Source: an uncultured Prevotella sp.
Lineage (GTDB): Bacteria > Bacteroidota > Bacteroidia > Bacteroidales > Bacteroidaceae
NCBI GenBank assembly: GCA_905236755.1
Contig: CAJOCR010000015.1
Span: 38,341 to 102,340, forward strand
Length of the DNA: 64,000 nucleotides
Direction: 5' to 3'
This document shows, one piece after another, positions 21,923 to 31,956 of this stretch. Position 1 is the first letter of the stretch, and each line of letters starts with the position of its first letter. The notes beneath the pieces are model-generated. The model was not told where the DNA came from. It ran no database searches and saw nothing but the letters and a program-made list of their open reading frames with translations. A program made the position numbers and the translations under genes.

Positions 21923-22726
21923 ATGTATAAAATGATAGTATTAGATCTCGATGGTACTCTTACCAATAGCGAAAAGAAAATTACCCCACGTACTTTCGAA
22001 GCTTTGATGGCTGCACAGAAAAATGGGTGCCGTATAGTGTTGGCTTCTGGAAGACCAACGTATGGAATAGTTCCTTTAGCCGAACAGCTACATCTTGCTG
22101 AGTATGGCGGCTTTATAATGGCATTCAATGGTGGTAAGATTATAGATTGTGAAAGTAATAAAACGCTATTTGAACAGAAGTTAGATGACAGTCTTGTTCC
22201 ATTGATATACAAACAAACAATGGAAGCAGGATTGCAAATCCTTACCTATCGTGGAAATGCTATTGTTACTACAAATGCTGAAGACGAATATGTTAATCAT
22301 GAGGCATTTATCAACAAGATGCCTGTTGTGCAGCTTACCGATTTTCTCAATGAGATAGAATATCCAGTAAATAAATGTCTTGTTGTTGGTGAGCCTTCTC
22401 TGATTGCCGATTTTGAACCAAAGATAGCTTCTCAAATGCAGGGAAGGATAAGCGTTTATACCTCGGCTCCTTTCTTCTTGGAGTGCGTGCCTTTGAACAT
22501 TGATAAGGCGGCATCACTCGATCGTCTTGTTAACAAGTTTGGTATCACACGCCATGAGGTTATAGCCTGTGGTGATGGGCACAATGATATGTCGATGATT
22601 GAATATGCCGGTCTTGGAGTTGCAATGGCAAATGCAGAACTCGACGTTAAGGCTGTTGCCAATTATGTCACCCTCTCGAATGAGGAAGACGGAGTGGCCC
22701 AGGTTGTTGAAATGAATATCTTATAG
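21923..22726 (+). CDS. Cof-type HAD-superfamily phosphatase (HAD-IIB)
   Basis: A 267-residue phosphatase with LDLDGTLTNS (nucleophile Asp8 and Asp10), ASGRP (motif II), NKCLVVGEPS in the cap, and GDGHNDMSMI (motif IV). It belongs to the YbiV/YidA-like group that dephosphorylates sugar phosphates. It is a paralogue of the gene at 5689 but is not closely similar outside the motifs. The ATG at 21923 lies only eight bases after the -7 element of the nearer promoter copy, so the transcript should be nearly leaderless unless the upstream copy is used. Confidence 0.9.
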   Translation: MYKMIVLDLDGTLTNSEKKITPRTFEALMAAQKNGCRIVLASGRPTYGIVPLAEQLHLAEYGGFIMAFNGGKIIDCESNKTLFEQKLDDSLVPLIYKQTMEAGLQILTYRGNAIVTTNAEDEYVNHEAFINKMPVVQLTDFLNEIEYPVNKCLVVGEPSLIADFEPKIASQMQGRISVYTSAPFFLECVPLNIDKAASLDRLVNKFGITRHEVIACGDGHNDMSMIEYAGLGVAMANAELDVKAVANYVTLSNEEDGVAQVVEMNIL

Positions 22727-22748
22727 TATCTGTTTTTTTTACTTTTTT

Positions 22749-22767
22749 TAAAACAAACTTTGTTTTA
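22749..22767. promoter_or_regulatory. 19-bp perfect palindrome upstream of the HTCS gene
   Basis: TAAAACAAA-C-TTTGTTTTA lies 113 bases before the HTCS ATG and after the Cof phosphatase gene. A one-base centre cannot form an RNA loop well, so a DNA-binding site is as likely as a terminator. Confidence 0.45.
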
Positions 22768-22879
22768 TGTATCATTTTTTAGATGATGTAACGTACAAGA
22801 AAAACAATGAAACATATTTAAGAATGTGTGTTGCACTTTTTTGATACTTTTGTATAATGTATCTACCATCTTAAAAATA

Positions 22880-25800
22880 ATGACTAAAACAATGAGAAAT
22901 GCAATTGCAGCCATTATTACTATGGTTGCATTATTTTTTGCGACAAATGAAGCCTTTGCCATGAAAGGTGAACTCTATGGAGCCAATCGTTTGTTAAGTA
23001 GCCGAACATTATGTGTTGCTCAAGACAAATATGGTTTTATATGGGTTGGAACCGAATGTGGACTTAACCGTTTTGATGGTTACCATTTTGTAAGTTACAA
23101 ACACTCGGGCAAAAATCCTCGTTCACTTACCGGAATAGATGTTATAACCTTGTATGTTTCAAAGAAAGGCGAATTATGGGTGGGCACAGGTGACGGATTG
23201 TGTCGTTATAACTATGCTACCGATGATTTTGATCGCATTGAACTTCCTTTGAAAGAAAAAATACACATTACTTATATTAATGAAGCTCCCGATGGTGCTA
23301 TTCTTGCGGGCACGGCAGGCTATGGCCTTTTTCGCATTAAGGGCAATAAGGCGAGCCGAATGATATATAATTTGAAGGTGGAAGGCATAAATTTCTGCAA
23401 TCAGTTTATTATTGGCAAGAAAAACACTCTTTTTACAACAAGTTTTTTGCCCAAGATATATGCCTGTAGCAAGGAACATGGGAAGATGGTTACCCGTTCA
23501 TTTAATACGGGAAAAGGGTCGGTGATGTCGTTTTTGTGTGACGACAAAAAAAATATCCTTGCATTTTGTCCAGATGGAATACTGAAATATGACGAAAAGA
23601 AACGAGTGTTTGTTGATGCTGGTTTTGATTTGTCGTTGTTGCAAGGAGCCAAGATAAAGCGAGCATATAAAACGCATGCCGGCAGTTTCGTTATTGGCAC
23701 ACGTGCCAATGGTGTTTATATAATAAAAAAAGGTGCATGCAAGGCCGAAACTCTTATTGCCGATGGCAAACCAGTGATGCCCAAATCTAATGTGAACTGG
23801 ATTTGTGAGGATGCCAATGGCAGTTTGTGGCTTAGTTGTTATCAATCAGGGGTGTATCATCTCTCATCTAACACTGATGTGTTTGATTTCTGGGCTATAG
23901 AGCAAGGCTGTGATCCACAGGGGAAAATTCTGTCGGCAATGTCGCTCTGTGGTACTGAACTTATGGGAGCGATCTCACAGGATGGTATCTACACCTTGAA
24001 CAATCAAGGCAATGTGGTGTCGTATTATCCCACTAAGGCGGAGGTTAAAAGTATTGTTCGCGATAGCCAAAACAGATATTGGACTTGTGGAGGACATTTC
24101 ATTTGGCTGTATCAGCCAAATGGTGGAGCATTTAAGCAAATACTGAACAATAAAAACTTTGAAATAGAGCACATTGCTGTTGACAACCACCGAGGGATGC
24201 TCTATTATTGTGCTGTGGGACATGCTTTCGGCATGTATAATATCAGCACAAGGAACAGTGTCGAGATAACAGGAGCTCCTGTAACTAAAAAAGACCGCTT
24301 GAATAATAGCTGGATACAGAGTATAATGATAGACAGACAAGGGTTGGTGTGGATATCTACTGCCGATGGAGTGAGCTGTTATAATCCCGACCGAAACACT
24401 TTCCTGCAATATGGCTGGACCAATCTTCTTACTCATCAGCTTGTGTATGGTTGTTGTGAGGATGTGTTGGGAAATATTATCATTGGCACCACCAATGGCT
24501 TGTTCTACTATAATCGTAAAATAAATAAGGTGGCACGTATGCAAGGGGCTGATGCTTTGTGCGACTTGCAAATATATAGTATTATTCTCGATAAATATGG
24601 TGATGCATGGATGAGCACATCTGAAGGAATATGGCATTACAACAGAGAGAACCACACGTTTACAAGTTATCTTAAAGGTAACGGGCTTGAAGCAAAGCAA
24701 TATGTGCAGAATGCGGCTTTTATGTTGCCCGATGGACGACTCATTTTTGGTACAGACCGTGGAGTTGTGGTTTTTAATCCAGATGATTTGCGAAAAGAAC
24801 ACAATGCAAAACGCAAGGTTACTTTGTCGCGTTTTCTTGTTGATGGTGTGCCTCTCGATTTCAGACAGAGTGAGTTTGTTATTCCGGCAGAAAGCACAAG
24901 TTTCACCATGGAAATGTCTATGCTCGATTACATTCATCCCGAGTATGTTACATATGAATATCGCTTAGATAAAGATAGTGTGTGGCATCAAACTCAGGAG
25001 GGAGAAAACTCGTTTACTTTCAGCAAAATGCGATCGGGATGTTATAAAATAGAGTTTAGAGCATTAATAAATGGACAATATAGCGAAACATCAGCAATAA
25101 GGCTCAGAATAGCAGCACCATGGTATGCTAGCATCTTTGCAAAGGTGATATATCTTATATTTTTTATTTTGGTATTGATGGCACTTAATCGTTATAAACA
25201 AAAACGATTAAAAATGCAATATGAAGAGCAAAAAATGCGATTCCTTATCAATGCAACACACGATATCAGGTCGCCACTAACATTAATCATTGAACCTTTA
25301 AGAAAGTTGAGAGAATATGCCAAAAACAATGAAAGTAAGCGATATATTGATATTGTTGAACGAAATGCTCAACGCATGCTCACTCTTGTTAATCAAATTC
25401 TTGATGTGCGCAAGATAGATCTTAATCTGATGCAAATTCATTGTTGCAAAGCCGATATGGTGAGCATGGTGAATGGCATTGTGGCACTCTATGGCTTTCA
25501 TGCACGAGAACGAAACATTTCGATTAACGTAACACATAATAGAAAAGCGATATATGTGTATGTGGATCGATTAAATATGGAAAAAGTTATAAATAATCTG
25601 CTGTCAAATGCGGTAAAATACACATTTGATGGTGGAGAAATTAACATCGACATAAAAGAAAAAACGCGCGAAGTGGTGATAAGCTTTGAGGACAATGGAG
25701 TGGGAATGAGCGAAAAAGATTATGCGCGAGTTTTTGACAGATACTATCAAGGAAGCAATTCACATGGATATAATGTAGTTGGAACTGGTATAGGATTGAA

Positions 25801-26746
25801 TCTGTGCAAACAGCTTGTAGAACTGCATCACGGAACCATTACCGCTGCAGGCAGAGAGGATGGAAAACAAGGATGCCGATTTGAAATTACTTTGCTTAGA
25901 GGCAAACACCATTTATTGCCCGAACAGATAGAAGAATCAGTAGCGGTGAGAGTGGCAACACAAAAGAGTAAATCGCGCAAAGATTGTCGAATTCTTGTTG
26001 CCGATGACGATGTTGAAATAGCTAAATACATTAAGATGGAACTATCTCCATGGTATTGCATAAAGATTGTCAGCAACGGAGTCGAAGCACTCAATGCCCT
26101 TCTTGCCGATCAATATGATTTGCTTATCTCTGATGTAGTAATGCCCGAAATGGATGGTATTACTTTGTTGAAGAATGTGAAGCAAAATCCAAATATTAGT
26201 GACGTTCCAGTTATTTTGCTCACTTCAAAAGCTGAGGTTGACGACCGCCTTGTAGGATTGGAAAATGGTGCTGATGCCTTTATCGCAAAACCATTTGCTG
26301 TGAGCGAGCTGCATGCCACAATCGATAATCTTGTTGATAATGTGCGGCGTCTTCGTGGTAAATATTCTGGTATGCAGGAACAAAACGACAAGATAGAAAA
26401 AATAGAAATAGAGGACAATGATAAACTCTTGATGGAAAAAATCGTTTCGTCGGTAAACAGCAATTACACCGATTGCGATTATGGAGTAGAAAATCTTGCT
26501 ACCGATGTGGGCTTGAGTAGAGTGCAGTTACATCGAAAAATGAAACAACTCACAGGAATAGCTGCTGGCGAATTTATCCGAAACATTCGTTTGAAGCAAG
26601 CAGCACGTCTGCTAAGTGAGAACAATGTTAATGTCAGTCAGGTTGCCTATAAGGTTGGATTCAAGAGTTTGGCACACTTTTCAAGTCTTTTTAAAAGGTA
26701 TTATGGGGTGAATCCAACAGCATATGTAGATAAGAACAAGGTGTAA
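22880..26746 (+). CDS. Hybrid two-component system (HTCS) regulator of the adjacent glycan locus
   Basis: A 1288-residue inner-membrane sensor-regulator. In order: signal or anchor (1-25), a beta-propeller sensor with repeated GLxxYN/WxGT blades (about 30-630), a Y_Y_Y domain (about 660-740), one transmembrane helix (about 750-770), a histidine kinase with His794 in THDIRSPLTLI and NLLSNAVKYT, a receiver with ADDD and phosphoacceptor Asp1085 in ISDVVMPEMDG, and a C-terminal AraC-type DNA-binding domain (about 1175-1285). HTCS proteins bind an oligosaccharide in the periplasm and activate the neighbouring susC operon. The start at 22880 gives a clean N-terminal hydrophobic segment; an earlier in-frame ATG adds a poor sequence. 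It is transcribed toward the operon it likely controls. Confidence 0.93.
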   Translation: MTKTMRNAIAAIITMVALFFATNEAFAMKGELYGANRLLSSRTLCVAQDKYGFIWVGTECGLNRFDGYHFVSYKHSGKNPRSLTGIDVITLYVSKKGELWVGTGDGLCRYNYATDDFDRIELPLKEKIHITYINEAPDGAILAGTAGYGLFRIKGNKASRMIYNLKVEGINFCNQFIIGKKNTLFTTSFLPKIYACSKEHGKMVTRSFNTGKGSVMSFLCDDKKNILAFCPDGILKYDEKKRVFVDAGFDLSLLQGAKIKRAYKTHAGSFVIGTRANGVYIIKKGACKAETLIADGKPVMPKSNVNWICEDANGSLWLSCYQSGVYHLSSNTDVFDFWAIEQGCDPQGKILSAMSLCGTELMGAISQDGIYTLNNQGNVVSYYPTKAEVKSIVRDSQNRYWTCGGHFIWLYQPNGGAFKQILNNKNFEIEHIAVDNHRGMLYYCAVGHAFGMYNISTRNSVEITGAPVTKKDRLNNSWIQSIMIDRQGLVWISTADGVSCYNPDRNTFLQYGWTNLLTHQLVYGCCEDVLGNIIIGTTNGLFYYNRKINKVARMQGADALCDLQIYSIILDKYGDAWMSTSEGIWHYNRENHTFTSYLKGNGLEAKQYVQNAAFMLPDGRLIFGTDRGVVVFNPDDLRKEHNAKRKVTLSRFLVDGVPLDFRQSEFVIPAESTSFTMEMSMLDYIHPEYVTYEYRLDKDSVWHQTQEGENSFTFSKMRSGCYKIEFRALINGQYSETSAIRLRIAAPWYASIFAKVIYLIFFILVLMALNRYKQKRLKMQYEEQKMRFLINATHDIRSPLTLIIEPLRKLREYAKNNESKRYIDIVERNAQRMLTLVNQILDVRKIDLNLMQIHCCKADMVSMVNGIVALYGFHARERNISINVTHNRKAIYVYVDRLNMEKVINNLLSNAVKYTFDGGEINIDIKEKTREVVISFEDNGVGMSEKDYARVFDRYYQGSNSHGYNVVGTGIGLNLCKQLVELHHGTITAAGREDGKQGCRFEITLLRGKHHLLPEQIEESVAVRVATQKSKSRKDCRILVADDDVEIAKYIKMELSPWYCIKIVSNGVEALNALLADQYDLLISDVVMPEMDGITLLKNVKQNPNISDVPVILLTSKAEVDDRLVGLENGADAFIAKPFAVSELHATIDNLVDNVRRLRGKYSGMQEQNDKIEKIEIEDNDKLLMEKIVSSVNSNYTDCDYGVENLATDVGLSRVQLHRKMKQLTGIAAGEFIRNIRLKQAARLLSENNVNVSQVAYKVGFKSLAHFSSLFKRYYGVNPTAYVDKNKV

Positions 26747-26833
26747 TGTGTTGATACTTAGCGATTTGAAAGTTGTGTAACATATATATAAATCAATGTA
26801 ATAAAAAAGCAAAAGGTTTAAATAATTATTGTT

Positions 26834-26841
26834 TACTTTTG
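26834..26841 (+). promoter_or_regulatory. -7 element of the glycan-utilisation operon
   Basis: TACTTTTG fits TAnnTTTG. No TTTG is present 19-20 bases upstream, which suits an activator-dependent (HTCS) promoter. GTTTACTTT (26831-26839) recurs inverted as AAAGTAAAC at 26882-26890, flanking the leader. Confidence 0.55.
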
Positions 26842-26895
26842 GCGGCTGAAATGATATATACACACAATGTATTATTAATCTAAAGTAAACTAATA

Positions 26896-29800
26896 ATGAA
26901 AAAACTTAAATTGCATTTTTGCATTTCACCATGTTGGTTAGGCAATTTGCGACGTGTTTCGTTAGCTGTTCTTTTCCTCATGTTTTGCATCTGTATGCAA
27001 GCACAGGGATTTAAAGTTAACGGAAACGTTACAGATCGTAACAATGAACCTATTATTGGTGCAAATGTAACGGTGAAAGGCGCCAAAGGCGCAGGTGCTG
27101 TCAGTGATTTTGATGGTAATTTCACAATTACTGTACCAAGTGAGAATTCTGTTCTTGTCATTTCTTATGTAGGAATGAAATCTAAACAAGTGAAAGTTTC
27201 ACGTGGGCACAAGGTTAATGTTACACTTGAAGACGACAACGAGCTTTCTGAAGTAATTGTTGTTGGTTATGGACAACAAAAGAAAGCCTCTGTGGTTGGT
27301 GCTATCACACAAACTGATGAGCGCACATTGAAACGTTATCAAGGCGTTCCTTCTTTGGGTCAGGCTCTCACTGGTAACCTCCCTGGTGTTATCACAAGTT
27401 CTTCTACCGGTCTTCCTGGTGAGGAAGATCCAAAGATTGTCATTCGTACACAGACATCATGGAACAACAGCGACCCACTTGTGCTTGTTGATGGTGTAGA
27501 GCGTCCAATGAACACTGTTGACGTGTCATCTGTTGAGTCTATTTCTGTCCTGAAAGACGCTTCTGCCACAGCCGTTTTCGGTGTGAAAGGTGCTAATGGT
27601 GTTATTCTTATCACCACAAAGCGTGGTAAGGAAGGTAAGGCAAACGTACATGTAAAGGCTAATACCACTGTGAAACTTGTTTCTAAACTTCCAGAAAAGT
27701 ATGACGCTTATGATACATTCTTGTTGCTTAACGATGTTGTTGAGCGCGAACTCGCTATGAACGAGGGTGCTTGGGCACATTACAAACCAATGGGAATTAT
27801 CAACAAATATCGTTATCCTGCAAATCAAGAAGAATGGGATCGATATCCAAATGTTGATTGGCAAAAAGAACTCTTCCGTGATTATGCCATGTCGTATAAT
27901 GCAGGAGCCGATGTATCAGGCGGTACAAAGAGTGTAAAATACTTTGCTGCCATTGATTTCACTCATGAAGGCGACTTGTTCAAGAAGTTTACCACCAATA
28001 GAGGATATTCTTCAGGTTTTGGCTATAACCGCATTAACTTGCGTGCTAACCTCGACTTTGATCTAACTAAAACAACAAAGTTCTCTACAAACTTGTTTGG
28101 TTCTAATGGAGTGCGCAGATCACCTTATCATCAGAAATCAGATGGCAATGTAACCAATGCTTTCTGGGCTTCGGTATATCATTCTGCTCCTGACGCAATG
28201 CGTCCTGTTTACAGCGATGGAACATACGGATGGTATGCACCTCGTAATGCTGATGTGCCAAACTCTGTTTATTCTTTGTCGGTGGGTGGTGATGAACGTC
28301 GCACAAACACCCAAATCACTACCGACTTTATACTTAATCAAAAACTTGATTTCGTTACAAAAGGTTTGAGCTTCAGAGCAAACCTGTCGTTTGATAACAC
28401 AATGGTTGAGGTTGACCGTGGTATCAACGACCAATACAACGATTCACAACGCAAATGGATTAATCCTGAGAGCGGACAGGTGGATTATCAGCTTGATCGC
28501 GACTTCACAGAAACAGTAAACTGGGTTACACAAGGTGGTAATGTTGATCGTGGTGCTACTTTCCGTAAGCTCTACTATCAGCTGCAGTTAAACTGGGCAC
28601 GACAGTTTGGAAAGCACGATGTAACAGCTATGGGATTGTTCTCACGCGAGAAATATGCTGTGGGATCACAGTTCCCTCATTATCGCGAAGACTGGGTGTT
28701 CCGTGCAACATACAACTATGCTTCACGCTATTTTGCTGAGGTGAATGGAGCATACAACGGTTCTGAGCAGTTTGGTGAAAACAAGCGTTTCGATTTCTTC
28801 CCTTCTGTTTCTCTTGGATGGATGCTAACAGAAGAATCATTCATGAAGCCTTTGGCTAAATATATTGATATGGTAAAGATTCGTGCTTCTTGGGGTCGCA
28901 TTGGTGACGACAAGGGCGGAAACGGACGCTGGCTGCACAGAGACGAGTGGGCTTATGATGGAAACACTGTTATGGGCACCGATCGCACAGCTGCCCCTTA
29001 CACCATTTATAGACAAACAAAAATAGGTAACCCTAATGTGGGTTGGGAGCTTGTTGAAAAGCGCAATCTTGGTATCGATTATGGATTCCTCGGTGGTTTA
29101 ATTACAGGTTCGCTTGATATATTCAACGACCATCGTACCGATATCATCATCACATCGCGTGCTATTCCAAGCTATTTTGGTGTTGGTGCACCTGCAGCTA
29201 ACTTAGGTAAGGTTGATTCACATGGATTTGAACTTGCAGTTCGTCTGAATAAGCAATGGACATCTGATTTCCGCACATCATTGAATTTCAACATGACACA
29301 TGCGAAGAATAAAGTGAAGTTTGCCGACGATCCTGAGCTTAGAGCTGCTTATCTCAAGGGTGAAGGCTATGCTATTAACCAAACTCGTTCATATCTTGAC
29401 CATGGATACATTAGAACTTGGGACGAATTATATGGTAGTCCTGTTGTTGAATCAAACAACGACTCAAAGTTTATGGGCGATTATCAGATAATCGACTTCA
29501 ATGCTGATGGTAAGATCACATCTGAAGATAGTGCACCATATAAATACTCAAGCATTCCACAGAACACATATAGTACTACTTTCCAAGCTGAATGGAAAGG
29601 ATTGTCGCTAACATTGCAGTTCTATGGAGTTACAAACGTTACACGTCAGGTGCAATTCCCAACATTCCAGCGCGAAGCACATGTTGCCTTCAAGGAGGGT
29701 GATTATTACAACGTTATTGCAAATAATGGAGAATTGCCATTGCCTCGTTGGGTAACAATAACTGATAATAGTGCAAATGGTACACGTTACTATTATGATG

Positions 29801-30018
29801 GCTCTTTCTTGCGTTTGAAAAATGCTGAGCTTGCATATACGTTCCATGGCGACTGGCTAAAGCGTGCTCACCTTAATGGTTTGCGCATTTATCTTAATGG
29901 CGACAACCTCTTGCTTTGGACAAAAATGCCTGACGACAGAGAGAATAACTTTAGTGGAGGCGATGGAGCTTATCCAACAGTGCGTCGTTTCAATCTCGGA
30001 CTTGATTTAACATTCTAA
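26896..30018 (+). CDS. SusC-like TonB-dependent transporter (xusA-like position)
   Basis: A 1040-residue outer-membrane oligosaccharide importer. A long signal peptide (to about residue 37) precedes a carboxypeptidase regulatory-like domain (KVNGNVTDRNNEPIIGANVTVKG), TonB-box region LSEVIVVGYG, plug (LVLVDGVE, ISVLKDASATAVFGVKGANGVILITTKRG) and a 22-strand-type barrel ending in FNLGLDLTF. With the next gene it forms a SusCD pair that carries glycan fragments across the outer membrane using TonB energy. It is the first gene of a six-gene operon downstream of the HTCS; specificity is not readable from sequence. Confidence 0.95.
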   Translation: MKKLKLHFCISPCWLGNLRRVSLAVLFLMFCICMQAQGFKVNGNVTDRNNEPIIGANVTVKGAKGAGAVSDFDGNFTITVPSENSVLVISYVGMKSKQVKVSRGHKVNVTLEDDNELSEVIVVGYGQQKKASVVGAITQTDERTLKRYQGVPSLGQALTGNLPGVITSSSTGLPGEEDPKIVIRTQTSWNNSDPLVLVDGVERPMNTVDVSSVESISVLKDASATAVFGVKGANGVILITTKRGKEGKANVHVKANTTVKLVSKLPEKYDAYDTFLLLNDVVERELAMNEGAWAHYKPMGIINKYRYPANQEEWDRYPNVDWQKELFRDYAMSYNAGADVSGGTKSVKYFAAIDFTHEGDLFKKFTTNRGYSSGFGYNRINLRANLDFDLTKTTKFSTNLFGSNGVRRSPYHQKSDGNVTNAFWASVYHSAPDAMRPVYSDGTYGWYAPRNADVPNSVYSLSVGGDERRTNTQITTDFILNQKLDFVTKGLSFRANLSFDNTMVEVDRGINDQYNDSQRKWINPESGQVDYQLDRDFTETVNWVTQGGNVDRGATFRKLYYQLQLNWARQFGKHDVTAMGLFSREKYAVGSQFPHYREDWVFRATYNYASRYFAEVNGAYNGSEQFGENKRFDFFPSVSLGWMLTEESFMKPLAKYIDMVKIRASWGRIGDDKGGNGRWLHRDEWAYDGNTVMGTDRTAAPYTIYRQTKIGNPNVGWELVEKRNLGIDYGFLGGLITGSLDIFNDHRTDIIITSRAIPSYFGVGAPAANLGKVDSHGFELAVRLNKQWTSDFRTSLNFNMTHAKNKVKFADDPELRAAYLKGEGYAINQTRSYLDHGYIRTWDELYGSPVVESNNDSKFMGDYQIIDFNADGKITSEDSAPYKYSSIPQNTYSTTFQAEWKGLSLTLQFYGVTNVTRQVQFPTFQREAHVAFKEGDYYNVIANNGELPLPRWVTITDNSANGTRYYYDGSFLRLKNAELAYTFHGDWLKRAHLNGLRIYLNGDNLLLWTKMPDDRENNFSGGDGAYPTVRRFNLGLDLTF

Positions 30019-30031
30019 AGAATCATCTATC

Positions 30032-31906
30032 ATGAAAAAAGTTTTTTATAATATCATGATTGTTGCTGCTCTTGCTATGACAACATCATGTAAAGACTAT
30101 CTTGACAAATCACCTTTGAGTGATATTGGAGATACAGATCCATATAAAAATTATATGAACTTTCAAGGTTTCACCGATGAGCTCTATAATACTATTCCTA
30201 TGATGACAACACCTGATTTCCATTGTTGCTGGAATTTTGGTGAAGACGAATATTGGCAGCCTAATGAAACCCGTATGCTTGCTTATGCTATTGACCATGG
30301 TAACAACTGGGGATGGGACGAAAGCTATTATTCGTATTTCCACTCAGGAGCAGGAAATCCAACTAGTACAAATCGTGACAACAAGGGACACCTTTGGGGA
30401 ATGTCATGGTATGGTATTCGAAAAGCTAATGTTGGATTGGCACATCTTGACTTACTTCAGGATGCCACTGACGAGGAAAAGAAACTCATTAAAGGACAAC
30501 TTCTTTTCTTCCGTGGCTTCTTCCATTTCCTGTTGATGCAGAACTGGGGCGGACTGCCATATATCGATATGGAAATTCCTGCCGATGCTGTTATGCGATA
30601 TCCACGGTTGAACTATCAGCAAACTGCTGATAAGGCTGCTGAGGATTTCCAGGCTGCTGCCGATTTGCTTCCTATTGACTGGGATCAAACAACAGTTGGA
30701 AAAGCTACACTCGGAAAGAATAATCTTCGCATCAATAAGGTGATGTGTTTGGCTTTCTTGGGAAAGGACCTTCTATGGGCTGGTTCGCCATTGATGAACA
30801 AAGAGAGTCAAGGTAAAGCTGAATACAACAAAGAGTATTGCCAGAAAGCTGCACAGGCTTTCGGAGAGATATTGAAGATATGTGACGAAACAAAGCGATA
30901 TGAACTTGCCGATTTTAAGGATTATTCGCTTCTGTTCTACACTTTCAACCAAAACTACAAAACTCCTGGTTTGAAAGAAGCTATCTTCTATGAGAATGTA
31001 AATAACAACTGGCGCTGGAACATGGTTAATGACTTCCGTCCATCAACTCTCTCTGGTTCCGGTATCAAGTGTTATCCTACTGCTAACTATGCCGACTATT
31101 TCGGTATGGCAAATGGTAAACCTATCAAGGATATCACTAAAAAGGATGCTGAAAGCGGATACGATCCAGAATATCCATTCCGTGACAGAGATCCACGTTT
31201 CTATGAAAACTTTGTGTTTGATGGAGTGAAATGCGTGAAAGCTGGTAACTATGTAGGAAACGATCCACATCGCCAATATGCTTCGCTCTACACTGGTGGT
31301 ACATATCGTGTTGCTAATCGCGACAAAGACTGTTTCACTGGTTATTTGAATATGAAGTGGGATTCTCAATATGCTAACGATTGGGATGGCTATCGTGAAA
31401 ACAATCAGGTTACACTTAGCTTGGTTCGTTTGGCAGATATTTATCTTATGTATGCTGAAGCTGTTGCTCAAGGCTATGGCTCTCTCACTGCTACATCAAC
31501 TAACTATTCTATGAATCCTATTGCAGCTGTTAATAAGGTTCGTGCACGTGCAGGAGTAGGAGGCATAGATGCTGAATATACAGGAGAGGTTGATAAGTTC
31601 ATGAGCGAACTTCGTCGTGAACGTGCTGTTGAATTGGCTTTCGAAGGACATAGATATAACGACCTTCGTCGTTGGTTGCTTCTCGATAAGGCTCCTTATA
31701 ATAAGAAGACAGCTGTTTACTTCGATCGTGCTGCTGATCAAACTGATGCAGAGCGCTATGAAAACCCAAAGAACAATCATGTATTGAACCTTCGGGAGGA
31801 AGTGTTGTTCACACGACAGCTTACCGATATGCATTATTGGTTTCCATTCCCACGTAAGGATGTGCAGATGTATGAAGGATTTAAGCAGAACCCTGGTTGG
31901 GAATAA
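30032..31906 (+). CDS. SusD/RagB-like surface lipoprotein (xusB-like position)
   Basis: A 624-residue lipoprotein with lipobox TTSC (Cys20). SusD hallmarks are KDYLDKSPLSD near the N-terminus, helical TPR-like repeats, LRRERAVELAFEGHRYNDLRRW (the RagB/SusD C-terminal signature), and the end YWFPFPRKDVQ...NPGW. It caps the SusC barrel and binds the glycan at the cell surface. It follows SusC by 13 bases and precedes a second SusC by 50, so the operon continues. Confidence 0.95.
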   Translation: MKKVFYNIMIVAALAMTTSCKDYLDKSPLSDIGDTDPYKNYMNFQGFTDELYNTIPMMTTPDFHCCWNFGEDEYWQPNETRMLAYAIDHGNNWGWDESYYSYFHSGAGNPTSTNRDNKGHLWGMSWYGIRKANVGLAHLDLLQDATDEEKKLIKGQLLFFRGFFHFLLMQNWGGLPYIDMEIPADAVMRYPRLNYQQTADKAAEDFQAAADLLPIDWDQTTVGKATLGKNNLRINKVMCLAFLGKDLLWAGSPLMNKESQGKAEYNKEYCQKAAQAFGEILKICDETKRYELADFKDYSLLFYTFNQNYKTPGLKEAIFYENVNNNWRWNMVNDFRPSTLSGSGIKCYPTANYADYFGMANGKPIKDITKKDAESGYDPEYPFRDRDPRFYENFVFDGVKCVKAGNYVGNDPHRQYASLYTGGTYRVANRDKDCFTGYLNMKWDSQYANDWDGYRENNQVTLSLVRLADIYLMYAEAVAQGYGSLTATSTNYSMNPIAAVNKVRARAGVGGIDAEYTGEVDKFMSELRRERAVELAFEGHRYNDLRRWLLLDKAPYNKKTAVYFDRAADQTDAERYENPKNNHVLNLREEVLFTRQLTDMHYWFPFPRKDVQMYEGFKQNPGWE

Positions 31907-31956
31907 ACTCGAAACAAGAAATATTGATATAATTAAATATTGAGATATTTATAAAA

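Noticed and set aside
23975..24937. 320-codon ORF on the minus strand inside the HTCS gene
   Set aside because: It lies wholly antisense to a gene with clear domains; the product has no recognisable motif and looks like a codon-usage shadow.
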